DNA from: Ianthella basta
Lineage: Eukaryota > Porifera > Demospongiae > Verongiida > Ianthellidae
Direction of reading: 5' to 3'
Assembly (NCBI GenBank): GCA_964019415.1
Contig: OZ025875.1
Coordinates: 960,001 to 1,024,000 of the forward strand
Length of the DNA: 64,000 bases
Positions within the stretch are counted from its first letter, which is position 1. Every line of letters starts with the position of its first letter. A program made the translations under genes and the position numbers. The notes under the pieces were generated by a model. That model did not search any database and was not told the DNA's origin. It was given only the letters and a program-made list of their open reading frames with translations. Positions 1 to 13,022 of this stretch are shown here, in pieces.

Positions 1-163
1 TCCCTTACTCATGTTCACCTAACTGGCCAATCAGCTGTCTCACATGTGGACCAAATCAGTCTTGCATAGCCAAATGGCAGTCTGGCTATGCAAGACTAAC
101 ACTGAACTTGGTTAATGTTCACACCCATCCATGCACACATGCACGCACGCACGCACGCACGCA

Positions 164-172
<9 letters not shown>

Positions 173-255
<83 letters not shown>
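173..255. repeat. (CA)n microsatellite
   Basis: About 40 CA units preceded by a short GCGC/ATGC-rich lead. Open reading frames here are only repeat translations. Confidence 0.97.
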
Positions 256-256
<1 letters not shown>

Positions 257-566
257 CCTCACCATTCTGCCACACAGCTGGAGTTTGAATAGCTGTACAG
301 AGAGAAAGAGAAGACATTCATAACTTCTCTCATCCACACATTCATACACAACCCCTTGCACATCAGGCACTCGAACATCACACACGCAGACAGCACTACA
401 AAAGCAGCCTCCCTCAACGATGGAGGGAAACGGGGTGACTCGGAGCTGCTTTTGGGATTCTCAGGGAATGCCAGCTTGCCATGCAGCCATGTGTGTGAGC
501 AAGGTGCCTGAGGAAGCCACAGAAGCAGTGAAACACTAGCTCATGTGGTGGCGCCAGATGACCCAC

Positions 567-1325
567 CTCCGCCAATGAGGTCCTGCAAACAGGGCAGTTG
601 GGGGTGTGATCAAAGTTCCGACAAAGGCAGTCTCGGCAGAATGTGTGTCCGCAGCAGGTGGTCACCGGGTTGAGCAGTACGCTGCAAACAAACAGACAAA
701 CACACCTCAATGAAAGAATAAGCCTCAGTTGTGCCATCGGTACTACTAGGCTACCGTGGCTATACTGCACATTTGACTGTGGCATCACCCAAAACATGTC
801 CCACTGCGCACATCTAAACAGTTCCAAGGTAAGCCTGAAGAAATAACCTCTCTCTCCCACTATCTCAACAAAGTGTGGCTATGCAGTAACAGGCTCATAA
901 AACTTGATTCTTGAAACTGCACTTGTCCACACAACTTCATAACCGCACAATCTACAATTTGAGTTTTGCTGGTTGTTTGCATTTTTTACTTTGTGGTACC
1001 ATGCCTGCAGGGGTACCAGTTACTGCTGCTAGCGCTTCAATAAGAGATGGTACAGATCACAGAAGTACTGAAAGTCAGTAGTGATAGTCACGGTACAGGG
1101 ACGATTACGGTAAGAAATGTGAATGGTCTTAAGGTGTTTCACTTTTGATCCAACCCTTGTGGGTTAACACAAACGTACATCCCATCCTGAGGTCATGGTG
1201 TTACCATGGCAACATCCATGCACACAGCTGGTATGCAACCATATTTGGTACACACAGTATACTTGGCTTGCAGCATATGTGCATGTACATAGGCTTCCAA
1301 CAGAGGTGAAGTGTACAAAACACAC

Positions 1326-1409
<84 letters not shown>

Positions 1410-4400
1410 CATAACAACCATCAGCTCCTTCGTGTAACATGGACATGGGCACACACTGTAGACAATTCAACAGTGACCACTTCCTGAACTGCACATACCT
1501 TTAACAAGTGGTTCTCTCATTGCCTATTCCAGCTTTGTACCAGCTATAGAAGATCAATGGGCTGAACATGCTACACTATACGTATATTCAAAAGTGGTTG
1601 CTATGGTTATGACCAACGGTTACCAGGACAGCACCGCTTGGATTCGCCTAACGAGGTGGGAGATAATTGGAAGGCCTTTCCTCGCAAGCATAATGCAATG
1701 CAGCTGTTTACTGTAATTATATTAGCTCATCAGAACACTTAAGTATCTCAGCCTGTTCCCTTTTACTCCTGTAAAGCTATCTAACAGGGTGGCTTACAAA
1801 TAAGGTACAATTGAACTGTGGCCCAATTTACAGTCAATTTCAGAATGGCTATCTGATAGGTAAATGAGAAATGGCTTGACGTCACAGCTAAAACAATACC
1901 AATAGTGATACCACACCATGGTGTTGTTGAACCGTTTGCCATTTTTCTGAAATCCGCTGTACCCTGCTTCCGCTCTCTCTCTCCCTCTCCCTAGAGTAAT
2001 GCACTTCACACCCACTCACAACCAAAGGATAACAAAATGTCACGCAACAGAGCATAATGTCGACACACGTGCACACACACACACACACACGCATGTATGC
2101 ACACACACATGTACACACAAACAGCTACAAAGACATGGAAAGAGGTTTCCTAATGGAAACAAGAAACAAGGAAATGCAGTCATTTGAGGAAATAACCACT
2201 GATGACATGGTACGTAGGAGGTGCTTGGTACAAAATGCATACGAGATAAAATGCATATACGCACGACACAAGCACATGCATGGACGCATGTGCACACGGG
2301 GAGACAATTAACCAGCCAGCTGTTGCATGCAATTCCCATGACAACCAAAGAACCGTTTCCATGACAACCAAAGAACCATTTCCATGACAACCAAAAACTA
2401 CACTGTGGAGGAGTCCAGAATACCAACATACATACATATGTGTATATAGCAAATGAAGGGAAGCAAGGGAGAAACAGCTAGCTGTGACCATAGGGGTGAG
2501 GTGATCACTGGTTGCCATGCAACAGGGCTCCACCCCCACTCTCGCTGAGACATCAATACTAGTGCATGAGACCAGTAGGTGTAAAACCCAGTGATTAACT
2601 CTCTCACAACCCAGCCAGCCTGTCAACCTATCCTCCACCACTAAAAATAAATTACTCTCAGTCATTAGTCATTCTCATCATGCTCCACGGGGGAAGAGTC
2701 CACCTATAGATACCTCTAGGAATATCCTGGCAGTCAGACAGTCTGAATACAGGTCAACACTAGACAAACAGAATCACCTTACAATGCCAATGATGGATTG
2801 TGATGGATGGATTGATTACATTGCTGCTTTGATCTCACACCCCTAACATAACACAACAAAGGAGTTCTTCTAGGAAGCTACCAACTAGGAATTTATATTT
2901 AACAAAGGGAAACAGTTCTGATTTTACCACACCCCAGCAGGTGACTGCTGCCTCCCTCTTAGTCTCACACATCACCAGCCATCACCCTCACCCAACTAAC
3001 ACATGCACACTCTGTAAGCAACAACCACTCAAGAAGCAGACTGTCCGCTGCCAAAACCAGTTTCACTCATTCAAAATTCTTGACTAGTGACCCATGGCAG
3101 CGACACAGCCCAGCCAGATAAAATTTTTAATGTGAACAAATGGATTTCACCACTTCCAAGTGTGGAAACAAACAACAGTAGAAGCTGCCTTGGTGCCATT
3201 AGGGACACACACAGGGAGACAACTCACTTGGCACACAAAACGCAGTCCAGCTCGCCTTCTTCCACGTTGAGCTGTGAAATCACCTTCTTCAGTAAAGGTG
3301 TGCGACTGCTACAAACTGGACAGGAAGACAGGGAGAGGGCAATATCAACCACACACCTACCCCTGGGGCAATATCAGCTATACACCTACTCCTGGGGCAA
3401 TATCAGCCATACACCTACTCCTGGGGCAATATCAGCCATACACCTACTGCTGGGGCAATATCAGCCATACACCTAGCATAGTCAAGACCACTGAGCTACG
3501 TATTGCTGTAAGTTCTCCACCATGAAGGGCTTACCAGTTATGAACTTCTCCAGTGTCTGCACTGTTATGCACACCAGGTTGTCCACAAGCAGTTTCTGTC
3601 TCTCTCTCGCACTGTCGCTGTGGTACTTGTGTTGCCACAGTGTGCCGGAGGAATCTCCCAGTAAGCCATTTAGGAGCTGTGACCATGCAAGTAATAGCCC
3701 AATTAGTACTGGTCAGTCACCTCTCCCTCCCTCCCTCCCTCCCTCCCATGCATGGCACTTTACTCAGGCACTCCCTCCTTCCCTCCCTCCCTCCCTCCCA
3801 TACATGTACTCTACTCAGGCATTTGTACGTGTACAGTATGGACACACTGCATTACCTCCCATTGTCACTATCTCAGCTGAGCATTCTGAGATTGCAGTAC
3901 AATGATGTCACGTCTCCCACGTAAGGTCATGGGTTTAATGAGTATACCGGCTAGGTGATGTATCCTAGAGAATGGCACAGTCTCTGTGTTGCCAGAGGCA
4001 CTGCCTTAGTCACGGGAGCTGCCTACCCACTCCACCCTCTGGGGATGAGTGTCAAGAGGTAGAGAGAAGGGTCTAGCGTGCTAGACTAGCACTCTCTTTA
4101 TTGGAGAGGTGTCCTGAATTCAGGGTGTCCTTAAATGAAATAAGGACATTTTAATTGAGGCTACTCTTCATTGGAGCACACATAACCCAATGAATACAGC
4201 CCTAATCACAACATGAACGCACACTACAGGCTCGCTCATATTCACACACACTCCACAATGTGCACTATCATAGACTGCTCCTGATAAGGCTCCTCACACG
4301 CACACCACATCAACAAAGCTTCCTACTGCTCTGGTCATTGATCCACCAAATGCACATTCCCATGTAACAGATACATGCACCCGTGTGTGCGTAGGTGAGT

Positions 4401-6091
4401 GCAATCACTTGGCACATGTTCTTGTATATGCTCCTGTCGCAGCCTCCGAGATGAAGGCACAAAAGGTAGCCTGACACTGCCTCCACTTGCTTCCCCAACT
4501 TCTCCAAAGCAGCACCTCTTCTAAAGTGACCCTGTAAGGGGGGGAGGGGAGGGAGGGGAGGAGAGGAGAGAGGAGAGGGGAGGGGAGGAAACAGGCTCTA
4601 CCTACCCACAGAAAGGGACGATGTATTTACGTAACAAGAGTCAAAATGTGATGAAGGGGCTCCGGCTGTAGTGGCTGCAGTCACCCATGCACCTCACACA
4701 CCTAAAACAAAGCCAAGCAGTCGGGAAGCTAAGCAATTGGTCTAGTTCATGGCCCACCAACTGTACCAACTACCACGGTCATAGTGCAGATAGATTGACA
4801 CATTTTCACTTTCACTGGAGGGACCACCCCATGGCCTACTGTAAAAGGTGGACAATAGACACAACCAAAGGGTCATTTTCACTACAGCCCTCTTGGTCAG
4901 GCAGTGGTCACTAAGAGGACATGACTGTGCCAACCCTGAATGGAGTCTAGTGTCACCAGAAATAATTATTAACAGACTAACTGTAGACTTGTCGACACCA
5001 GAAATAATTATTCACAGACTAACTGTAGACATGCCGACACTTAGAGAGATGCCCACCTTTGGCCAGAGTGGTTTGAGGCTGCAGCATTCTTCTGCATCTC
5101 TCAGAGCTTCTTCAGCGTGGCCCATCACAAGGAGGGCACGGGAACGGTTGCTAAGGACTCTGTGGTCCAGAGGTTCTGGGGGGGGGGGGGGGGGGAGATT
5201 TCATCATTCGCTGCTGATATTTAGTACAATTATTGTATATTGTAACAGAAGCCAATATGAGTAGTGCTGGTCTCCTCAACATGTACAAAATCACCGTAGG
5301 AAGGCTGTCTGGTGGTAGAAACAGACCATGTGAGCAGATTGGCTGACCTGTTGCTATGAACATTAAACCATGTCAGCCAAAACACGCCCAGCCACACCAC
5401 CCAAGGTATTCCAACACGGCACACACTTCTGCGTACCTGCAACCAAGGACTCTGAGTAACTCTCAACAGCCTTCAAATAGTTGCCCTCAGTGGCGAACTT
5501 GTTCCCGTTCTCTTTCAACCCAGCTGCCTTGCACTGAGCCGTCAAGTACTTGGTCCAGAGGCTCGTCAACAAAACGGTCGGGTTTCTTCGCCGTTCGCCG
5601 TCACTCCTCTGATACGGGCTCCACGCCTGTTTGCATTGTGGACACTCCAGCGTCCTCCCTTGCTGCACGGGTACTGGAGGAGGCGTGGGGAGTTTGTCTA
5701 TACAGCTCCTGCACGTCGAATGGCCGCAGGGGAAACAGACGGGCTCCATGATCAGTCCGCTACAGCAACTGCACTTCAGGGCGTTCACCAGGTCACCATT
5801 ACTAGCAGTTGCTTGCGAGGCACCCAGCGTCTCCTCCAACCTGCTTAGAGGAATGCGTTCTTCCAAGGCTCCCTTCACATCCTTGTATACGGCCAAGGCC
5901 GCCTCTCCGCAACACGCTAAATCCATCCAGTTTTTGACGAAATTGGTCTGACAGACGGGATTCAGCTTAGCAAGGAAGCTCCGCAGCTTGTCGGCCTGCT
6001 GTCCTTCCAAATCGCTCGTTCCTACGGCAGACAATGAAATTAACCCATCTCCCATACTGTCATCCGAGAATCGCCCGTGTCGGTGTAACAT
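567..6091 (-). CDS. LONRF: LONRF-type RING/TPR E3 ligase, N-terminal part (runs off left edge)
   Basis: Probable E3 ubiquitin ligase of the LON-peptidase-N-terminal/RING family. Six exons read in phase on the minus strand: 6091-5437, 5175-5057, 4531-4409, 3676-3535, 3315-3228 and 681-567. Exon 1 starts at the first ATG after a TATA-like site and encodes a first RING (CSCCSGLIMEPVCFPCGHS, then CPQC) followed by TPR sequence (NKFATEGNYLKAVESYSES); exon 2 continues the TPRs (LSNRSRALLVMGHAEEALRD). A second RING is split over exons 5 and 6 (CVLCA, then LLNPVTTCCGHTFCRDCLC and CPVC). RING-TPR-RING is the family order. The C-terminal LON substrate-binding domain is not present and should lie left of base 1. 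The 2.5-kb last intron holds only repeats. Family assignment is firm; which vertebrate paralogue it matches cannot be told. Confidence 0.88.
1319..1407. repeat. (CA)n microsatellite in LONRF intron
   Basis: About 44 CA units with one CG interruption near the left end. The rest of this intron (682-3227) shows no exon-like sequence to me. Confidence 0.97.
2331..2396. repeat. Triplicated TTCCATGACAACC unit
   Basis: Three near-identical units with the core CCATGACAACCAAA are arrayed within about 65 bp. Each core resembles an RFX X-box half-palindrome (GTTTCCATGACAAC). It lies in the large LONRF intron. Confidence 0.7.
3338..3476. repeat. 29-bp minisatellite, about five copies
   Basis: A unit beginning CAATATCAGCCATACACC and ending CTCCTGGGG repeats about 4.7 times between LONRF coding exons. 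Copies differ by one or two bases. Confidence 0.93.
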
Positions 6092-6505
6092 TGCGCGTAA
6101 AACTATTGCTTTAGGCCAGTCGTTACCTCGTGTTGCACAACTCTATATAAGAGACGGTCATACATGAATATCATTATCAGAATCACGTGACCGGATCACG
6201 CATCTTGGCATGTTGTGTGACGCTTTTTGGATGCTCGATCGCTGTCAGGCTGCTAAATAGGAATTAATCTAGTTTGAGAATGCTTCTCTTTTCCAGGTCT
6301 TCCATTTCCTTCAGTACAGTGGCAACATTGTAGCGGAGCTCATGGAATTTTGACACAGGGACCTATAGTACATAAGGGAGAGAAAGAGAGAGAACAGCTC
6401 TTCACCTCATAAACCCCTCCCAAACACACATAACACACCATAGGTGAAGGTCCCCTCAAAGCATGGCCTTAATGGCCATAATTGTTTTATATCATTAGAA
6501 TAAAG
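6092..6505. promoter_or_regulatory. LONRF upstream region with minus-strand TATA-like site
   Basis: On the minus strand, TTATATAG (about 6143-6150) lies roughly 55 bp upstream of the LONRF start codon and could be a TATA box. From about 6200 the sequence leads into the LINE at about 6480. I see no other gene here. Transcription start sites cannot be placed from sequence alone. Confidence 0.4.
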
Positions 6506-9500
6506 ATGGCCGCTCGCGTGCTAGCAGTGTTGATAGCGTCGTTATGGTTTGCAGTTTTTGTGGAGAAGTCTTGGATCTTTTGTGGAGAAAGTCATTGGCT
6601 TAGCTGCGAGGACAGTTTTAAACCCAGCGAGAGCTTCACAACCTGCCTACTACCGAGGTATCCCTCCGTCGGGGTTTATTCACACCTGGCGCGCTCGAGA
6701 AAGCGAGCCACTGAGGCCGTGAGGATTCTCCAGAGGCTCAGCCAAAGGAACAACAAGCTACTTCTCATAAGTGGAGACGTGGAACAGAACCCAGGACCCT
6801 GTGCTGTTGCCACTACTACTACTGAACCCCAAAAGCCGTACGCTATACAGAAAGGTGAGAAGACGCTACGATTTGTCCACCTGAATACGCGCAGCCTCGT
6901 TCGCCACTTTGACGACGTTGCCTGCCTAGTGTCCTCTATCCATCCTGAAGTCCTGGCTCTCTCCGAAACCTGGCTAGACTCCTCTGTTGTTGATTGTGAG
7001 CTTCGCCTGCCTGGTTATTCTTTGTTTCGTTGTGATCGTTCTCGTTGTGGTGGTGGTGTTGCCGTGTACTGTGCTGACTATCTGTCCTGTTCCGTACTTT
7101 CTTGTGGTGCTTCTTCATCTGGTATTGAGTACTTGTGGCTTTCTATTGATACTAAGCCCTTCTCCTCTCCGCTTGCTTTTGGCTGCTTCTATCGTCCGCC
7201 CAGCTTGCCTTCTCAATCCGTCCAAAACCTGTTTACTAACATCGAATCAATGATGACTTCCAAGAAGAATGTTATTGCTTGTGGTGACTTCAACATTGAC
7301 ATGAGTGATTTGACCAAACCACACTCTAAAGCTCTTCAAACCTTTATCCATTCCCACTCTCTGACCCAGACCATAAATCTGCCTACTCGTTTCTCTGCCA
7401 AGTCTCAATCCATTCTTGACCTCTTCCTTACTTCCTCTGACATCCCCATTGCCAAGTCTGTAGTCCTGAGCTCTCCAATCTCTGATCATCTTCCAATCTT
7501 GCTTGACATTGAATGTGGTATTTCAAAGCCCCCTCCATCCATGGTTACTCGCCGGTCCTTCAAAAACTTCTCCAAATCTACCTTTGAATCAGATCTGTCA
7601 ACAGCGCCCTGGTCCATCATTGACATCTTTGACTGCCCTGATGACAAAGTCAGCATCTTTAACACACTGTTTTTAGAAGTACTTGACTCACATGCACCGT
7701 TAAGAACTGTTCGAGTGAAGAAGAACCCTGCTCCATGGATCACCAAAGCCATCAGAGATGAAATGGACCATCGCAATGCACTATACAGAGTATTTCGAAG
7801 AAACAGGCTGACTGTATCATGGGAGGCATTTAAGGCACAGCGAAATCGTGTCACATCTCTACAGCGCAAGGCCAAGAGAGAGTACTTTCACCATCTCATC
7901 AGCAACAATGCTCATCCATCCAAGCTTTGGAAAGCCCTCAAGGCTACTGGTGTCTCATCTCCGCCTGTGGACAACTGGTCTTCCTTCAACAGTAGCCTAT
8001 CTGTGGTTGCTGACACGCTGAACAACCACTTCGTATCTGTATCTTCCTCTGGCTCAAATGCTTCTCTTTCTCCTCCCTCTTCTGTACCTTCTACTGAATC
8101 TACTCTGTCTCTAGTTCCCACCACTCCTTCTTGGTGTGAAAATGCTCTTGCTTCTTTAAGGCCTAAGTGTTCAGCAGGTTTAGACGGCATCCCTGCTGCA
8201 GCACTCATTGCTGGCAGATCTGTCGTCTGCTTTCCTCTGTGCTCCATCCTTAACTCTTCCATCACTTCCTCCATTTTCCCTACACCTTGGAAATGTGCTT
8301 GGGTGAAGCCACTACACAAAGGTGGTGACCGTGTCTCTCCCTCCAACTACCGGCCCATCTCCTTGCTTCCGGTTTGTAGTAAACTTCTGGAAAAATGTGT
8401 CCAACAACAGCTCTCATCTCATCTTCACTCTAATGACCTTCTCTTCCCCTACCAATCTGGATTTCGACCCATGCACTCCACACAAACACTTCTTCTCCAC
8501 TGTCTGGATGACTGGTACAAGGCCCTAGACAGGAAACAGTATGTCGGTGTTGTGTTTCTGGACATTTCGAAGGCTTTCGACACTGTCAATCATGATCTTC
8601 TCTTAGCTAAGCTCTCCCAAATTGGTCTTTCTCCCTCCGCCACTGCTTGGTTTAAATCATACTTGTCAGATCGCTCCCAGGTCACTTGTGTAGGTGATTC
8701 TTCTTCTTCCCTTGGTTTTCCAACTTCTGGTGTTCCCCAAGGCTCTGTGCTTGGCCCTTCACTCTTCTCCACCTTCATCAATGACCTGCCCTCTGTCTTA
8801 CCTCCAGACTCTACTGTTCTCTTCGCTGATGACACAGCTATTTACATCATCAGTAACAGTATTCCTTCTCTTAACTCTTCCCTCCAAATCTGCTTAAACT
8901 TAGCCAACTTGTGGATTGCAAAGAATGGACTCAAACTAAATACCTCCAAAACCAAGTGCATGCTTCTGCACTCACCTAAGAAGAAACTCGATGCTGACCT
9001 GAATCTAGAAGTAGACGGCACGGCTGTAGAGCAGGTGCGGGTGTTCAAGTACCTAGGTGTTCTAATCAACGATACTCTCACTTGGAGCGATCACGTTGAC
9101 ATGGTCAGTGGGAAGGTCTCCCGTAGTCTCAATCTCCTTAGAAGACTTTCTTGGTTTCTCCCCCAATCTCTTCTACTACTTTATCTCAAATCTTACATTC
9201 TTCCACATTTTGATTATTGTGATGTTGTTTGGGCTGGATGCACACAAAAGGATTCTCACCGGCTGGAAACTCTGCTGAACTTTGGCTGCAAGATAGTTCT
9301 TCGTAGGTGTCGTGCCTCTTCTTCTGCTACTGCTCTTCGAGACCTTGGCTTGACGACTCTCTCCTCGAGAAGAAAACTTCACATGGCCCAGTGCATGTTC
9401 AGGTGCTTATCTTCCCACTCTCCGCCTTATCTATCACGGCTCTTCTCTTCTGCTTCCTCCCACTACACAACTCGATCCTCTTCTACTTGTCAACTTAATC

Positions 9501-9862
9501 TTCCTCCAGTCAAAACTTCGTTTGGTCAAAAAGCCTACAGCTTTGCCGGTGCATCACTTTGGCGGACGCTGCCAGCCCATATTCGTAACACTAAAGACTA
9601 TTATTTATTTACCAGACTATGCCAGGATTTCATTAACACCACAAATTAACCATTCACTTATTTACCTGAATCACTGACACTGCATGTGTACTCTGCTGAC
9701 ATCTCTATTATCCTTATTCATTAGAATTCATTTAATCATTATTCTCTTTTCTTCTTCTGTCTTACTCCTTTGTAATTTGTGTTGTTCTTTCTGGGTGCCT
9801 TTGTAGTAGCCTCTGGCTATTGGTTCCCCAGACTAATAAAGATTTCCTATCCTATCCTATTG
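6480..9862 (+). mobile_element. Non-LTR retrotransposon (LINE), full-length, CR1/L2-like
   Basis: A single intact ORF (6506-9649) is followed by a 190-bp AT-rich 3' UTR, an AATAAA at 9835-9840 and a short tandem tail made of TATCC units at about 9846-9860. A 3' end of short tandem repeats rather than poly(A) is typical of CR1/L2-like elements. The ORF carries an APE-type endonuclease and a reverse transcriptase. No stop codon or frameshift interrupts it, so the insertion is young. The exact 5' end is uncertain; I saw no clear target-site duplication. It sits between the divergently placed LONRF promoter and the 3' end of COMMD5, in sense with neither. Confidence 0.92.
6506..9649 (+). CDS. LINE polyprotein: hydrophobic leader, 2A motif, APE endonuclease, reverse transcriptase
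   Basis: A protein of 1047 residues from the first ATG (an upstream TTG extends the open frame but is not needed). Residues 1-25 are hydrophobic (MAARVLAVLIASLWFAVFVE) and look like a signal peptide or anchor. At residues 90-98 GDVEQNPGP matches the 2A ribosome-skipping consensus D(V/I)ExNPGP; skipping before the final Pro would release a 97-residue leader from the enzyme part. APE endonuclease motifs follow: HLNTRSL, SETWLDSS, GGGVAVYC, CGDFNID and SDHLPI. The reverse transcriptase shows KGGDRVSPSNYRPISLLPV, DISKAFDTVNH, SGVPQGSVLGP and the catalytic FADD. It is intact over its full length. Function of the leader is unknown; related 2A leaders in other LINEs have been reported to affect protein targeting. 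Confidence 0.93.
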   Translation: MAARVLAVLIASLWFAVFVEKSWIFCGESHWLSCEDSFKPSESFTTCLLPRYPSVGVYSHLARSRKRATEAVRILQRLSQRNNKLLLISGDVEQNPGPCAVATTTTEPQKPYAIQKGEKTLRFVHLNTRSLVRHFDDVACLVSSIHPEVLALSETWLDSSVVDCELRLPGYSLFRCDRSRCGGGVAVYCADYLSCSVLSCGASSSGIEYLWLSIDTKPFSSPLAFGCFYRPPSLPSQSVQNLFTNIESMMTSKKNVIACGDFNIDMSDLTKPHSKALQTFIHSHSLTQTINLPTRFSAKSQSILDLFLTSSDIPIAKSVVLSSPISDHLPILLDIECGISKPPPSMVTRRSFKNFSKSTFESDLSTAPWSIIDIFDCPDDKVSIFNTLFLEVLDSHAPLRTVRVKKNPAPWITKAIRDEMDHRNALYRVFRRNRLTVSWEAFKAQRNRVTSLQRKAKREYFHHLISNNAHPSKLWKALKATGVSSPPVDNWSSFNSSLSVVADTLNNHFVSVSSSGSNASLSPPSSVPSTESTLSLVPTTPSWCENALASLRPKCSAGLDGIPAAALIAGRSVVCFPLCSILNSSITSSIFPTPWKCAWVKPLHKGGDRVSPSNYRPISLLPVCSKLLEKCVQQQLSSHLHSNDLLFPYQSGFRPMHSTQTLLLHCLDDWYKALDRKQYVGVVFLDISKAFDTVNHDLLLAKLSQIGLSPSATAWFKSYLSDRSQVTCVGDSSSSLGFPTSGVPQGSVLGPSLFSTFINDLPSVLPPDSTVLFADDTAIYIISNSIPSLNSSLQICLNLANLWIAKNGLKLNTSKTKCMLLHSPKKKLDADLNLEVDGTAVEQVRVFKYLGVLINDTLTWSDHVDMVSGKVSRSLNLLRRLSWFLPQSLLLLYLKSYILPHFDYCDVVWAGCTQKDSHRLETLLNFGCKIVLRRCRASSSATALRDLGLTTLSSRRKLHMAQCMFRCLSSHSPPYLSRLFSSASSHYTTRSSSTCQLNLPPVKTSFGQKAYSFAGASLWRTLPAHIRNTKDYYLFTRLCQDFINTTN

Positions 9863-10694
9863 TGTTGCCAACACATGCTTAATGTGCATGCACACAATTT
9901 GATCATTCTACACATTGCTGCCCCTGCAATACAATGCCTACTGGAGTAACACAGCGTAATCAACTTGCAAGCGTAAGCAACGATGACATATGGTTACAGC
10001 ATTTGGAGGGTGACCCACCCACGGGGAATGTTCAAGTTCATATAAGTAACTACACCATTAAAAACAGAGGTAAATCACACACCCAGTCATCATACACTGA
10101 GAGACTTAAACAGCATAGTGACCAATACCTTGGTCTTTGTGATCATGCGGCAGAGAGAGAAGTAAGACTACATGTCAAACCAGCCTGCCCAAGCAGTCTT
10201 AGCTATATTTTGTCTTTCTTCTGCTCAGACAATGTAAAGCATGCAGGTGGAGTCTGAGCTAGGCAGCCTACAAATGTCAAGTGGTCTGTTTCAACAAGTG
10301 GTCTCTTCTGACAGGTTTCTCCACATGATGTGATCATTTCAGACCAAAATAGGTATGCAAATACATCGTGAGCAAGGGACAAGATCCCTCCAAGAGGCAG
10401 TGCTCCTTTGTTGCCAAGAATGAGGCAATGTTGCACATGACCCAATACGGCCATACATTTCCCCAGCCCATTAGGGATGTGGCCCATACCCATTAGCAGC
10501 CACTAGACATGCATGGCTTCAGTCAGTTGTGCGTACTTTCCACGAAGAAGCCCATCACTACAGGATGGAGGATCATCCCCTCTGGGAGAATGCAATGCAA
10601 CAGTACTACATGGTGAGGTATAGCAGGCTCAGCGACCAAATTAGGCAACTCAAAAGCTACATTTAGCAGGCCCCAGCCCCCCTAGAGCTATCAC
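9863..10694. other. Intergenic, no gene seen
   Basis: Between the LINE tail and the COMMD5 stop codon. No conserved coding block, RNA gene or tandem repeat was recognised. The COMMD5 3' UTR must occupy the right part. Confidence 0.6.
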
Positions 10695-12327
<1,633 letters not shown>

Positions 12328-12383
12328 TTTCTGGGTGTGTCTGTGTGTGGTGAGGGGAATTCCCGGCAACTTGAGAGGCGAAA
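12328..12383. promoter_or_regulatory. 56-bp bidirectional promoter, COMMD5/EXOSC1, with kappaB-like palindrome
   Basis: The two start codons face away from each other with 56 bp between them. Within this gap GGGGAATTCCC (12354-12364) matches the NF-kappaB/Rel palindromic consensus. The gap is so short that the 5' UTRs probably overlap the control elements or each other. Binding is inference. Confidence 0.55.
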
Positions 12384-13022
12384 ATGGCTTCCGAAGAAGA
12401 TGTAGTCGACTTGGAAGTCGTTTTGCCCGGAGATAAGATTGGGCTAGCTGCAGAATACCAAGCAGGAGCAGGTACTTACCGAGATGGAGACGAAATTTAT
12501 TCTTCTCTCTGGGGATGCGTCAAGAGGGAACTAAACTCGAAATCTAAAGACAAAACTCCCATAATCTCCGTGCATCATGGTGGTAGAAGTGGGGCAGGAG
12601 AGCGAATGGTCGCACCAAAGAGAGATTCTATCGTAACAGCGCGAGTGACTACTGCCAACCCCAGATTCTGTAAGGCGGATATACTCGCAGTAGGGTCACA
12701 GATGCTAGCAGAGCCTTTCCATGGACTGCTTCGGAGAGAGGATGTAAGGGCAACAGAGAAGGACTCCGTGGACATGTACAAGTCTTTCAGACCAGGGGAC
12801 TTCATCAGAGCGAGGGTCATAGGGTTGGGCGATGCAATGTCCTATGTGTTAAGTACAGCCGAGAATGAATTGGGAGTGATGCATGCTGTTGGGAGAGTTG
12901 GCGGAGTTGCCATGGTACCAGTGAGTTGGTGTGAGATGCAGTGTCCGACTACGGGCAAGACAGAGCACAGGAAAGTGGCCAAGGTGAAAACAGCAGTCAG
13001 TGTCAGTGACACAGACAGATAG
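12384..13022 (+). CDS. EXOSC1: Exosome component 1 (Csl4), single exon
   Basis: S1-domain cap subunit of the RNA exosome. A single uninterrupted frame of 212 aa, where the human protein has 195. It has the N-terminal Csl4 region (LPGDKI, GTYRDGDEIYSSLWGCV), an S1-like central domain (DSIVTARVTTANPRFCKADIL), and the signature REDVRATEKDSVDMYKSFRP followed by GDFIRARVIGLGDA, LSTAENELGV and MVPVSWCEMQCP, nearly residue-for-residue with human. The four-cysteine zinc ribbon of archaeal Csl4 is not seen, as in animals. The extra length is mostly at the C terminus (KTAVSVSDTDR). It is intronless while every other complete gene here is split, so a retroposed origin is possible, but the shared promoter argues for the native locus. 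Confidence 0.96.
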   Translation: MASEEDVVDLEVVLPGDKIGLAAEYQAGAGTYRDGDEIYSSLWGCVKRELNSKSKDKTPIISVHHGGRSGAGERMVAPKRDSIVTARVTTANPRFCKADILAVGSQMLAEPFHGLLRREDVRATEKDSVDMYKSFRPGDFIRARVIGLGDAMSYVLSTAENELGVMHAVGRVGGVAMVPVSWCEMQCPTTGKTEHRKVAKVKTAVSVSDTDR

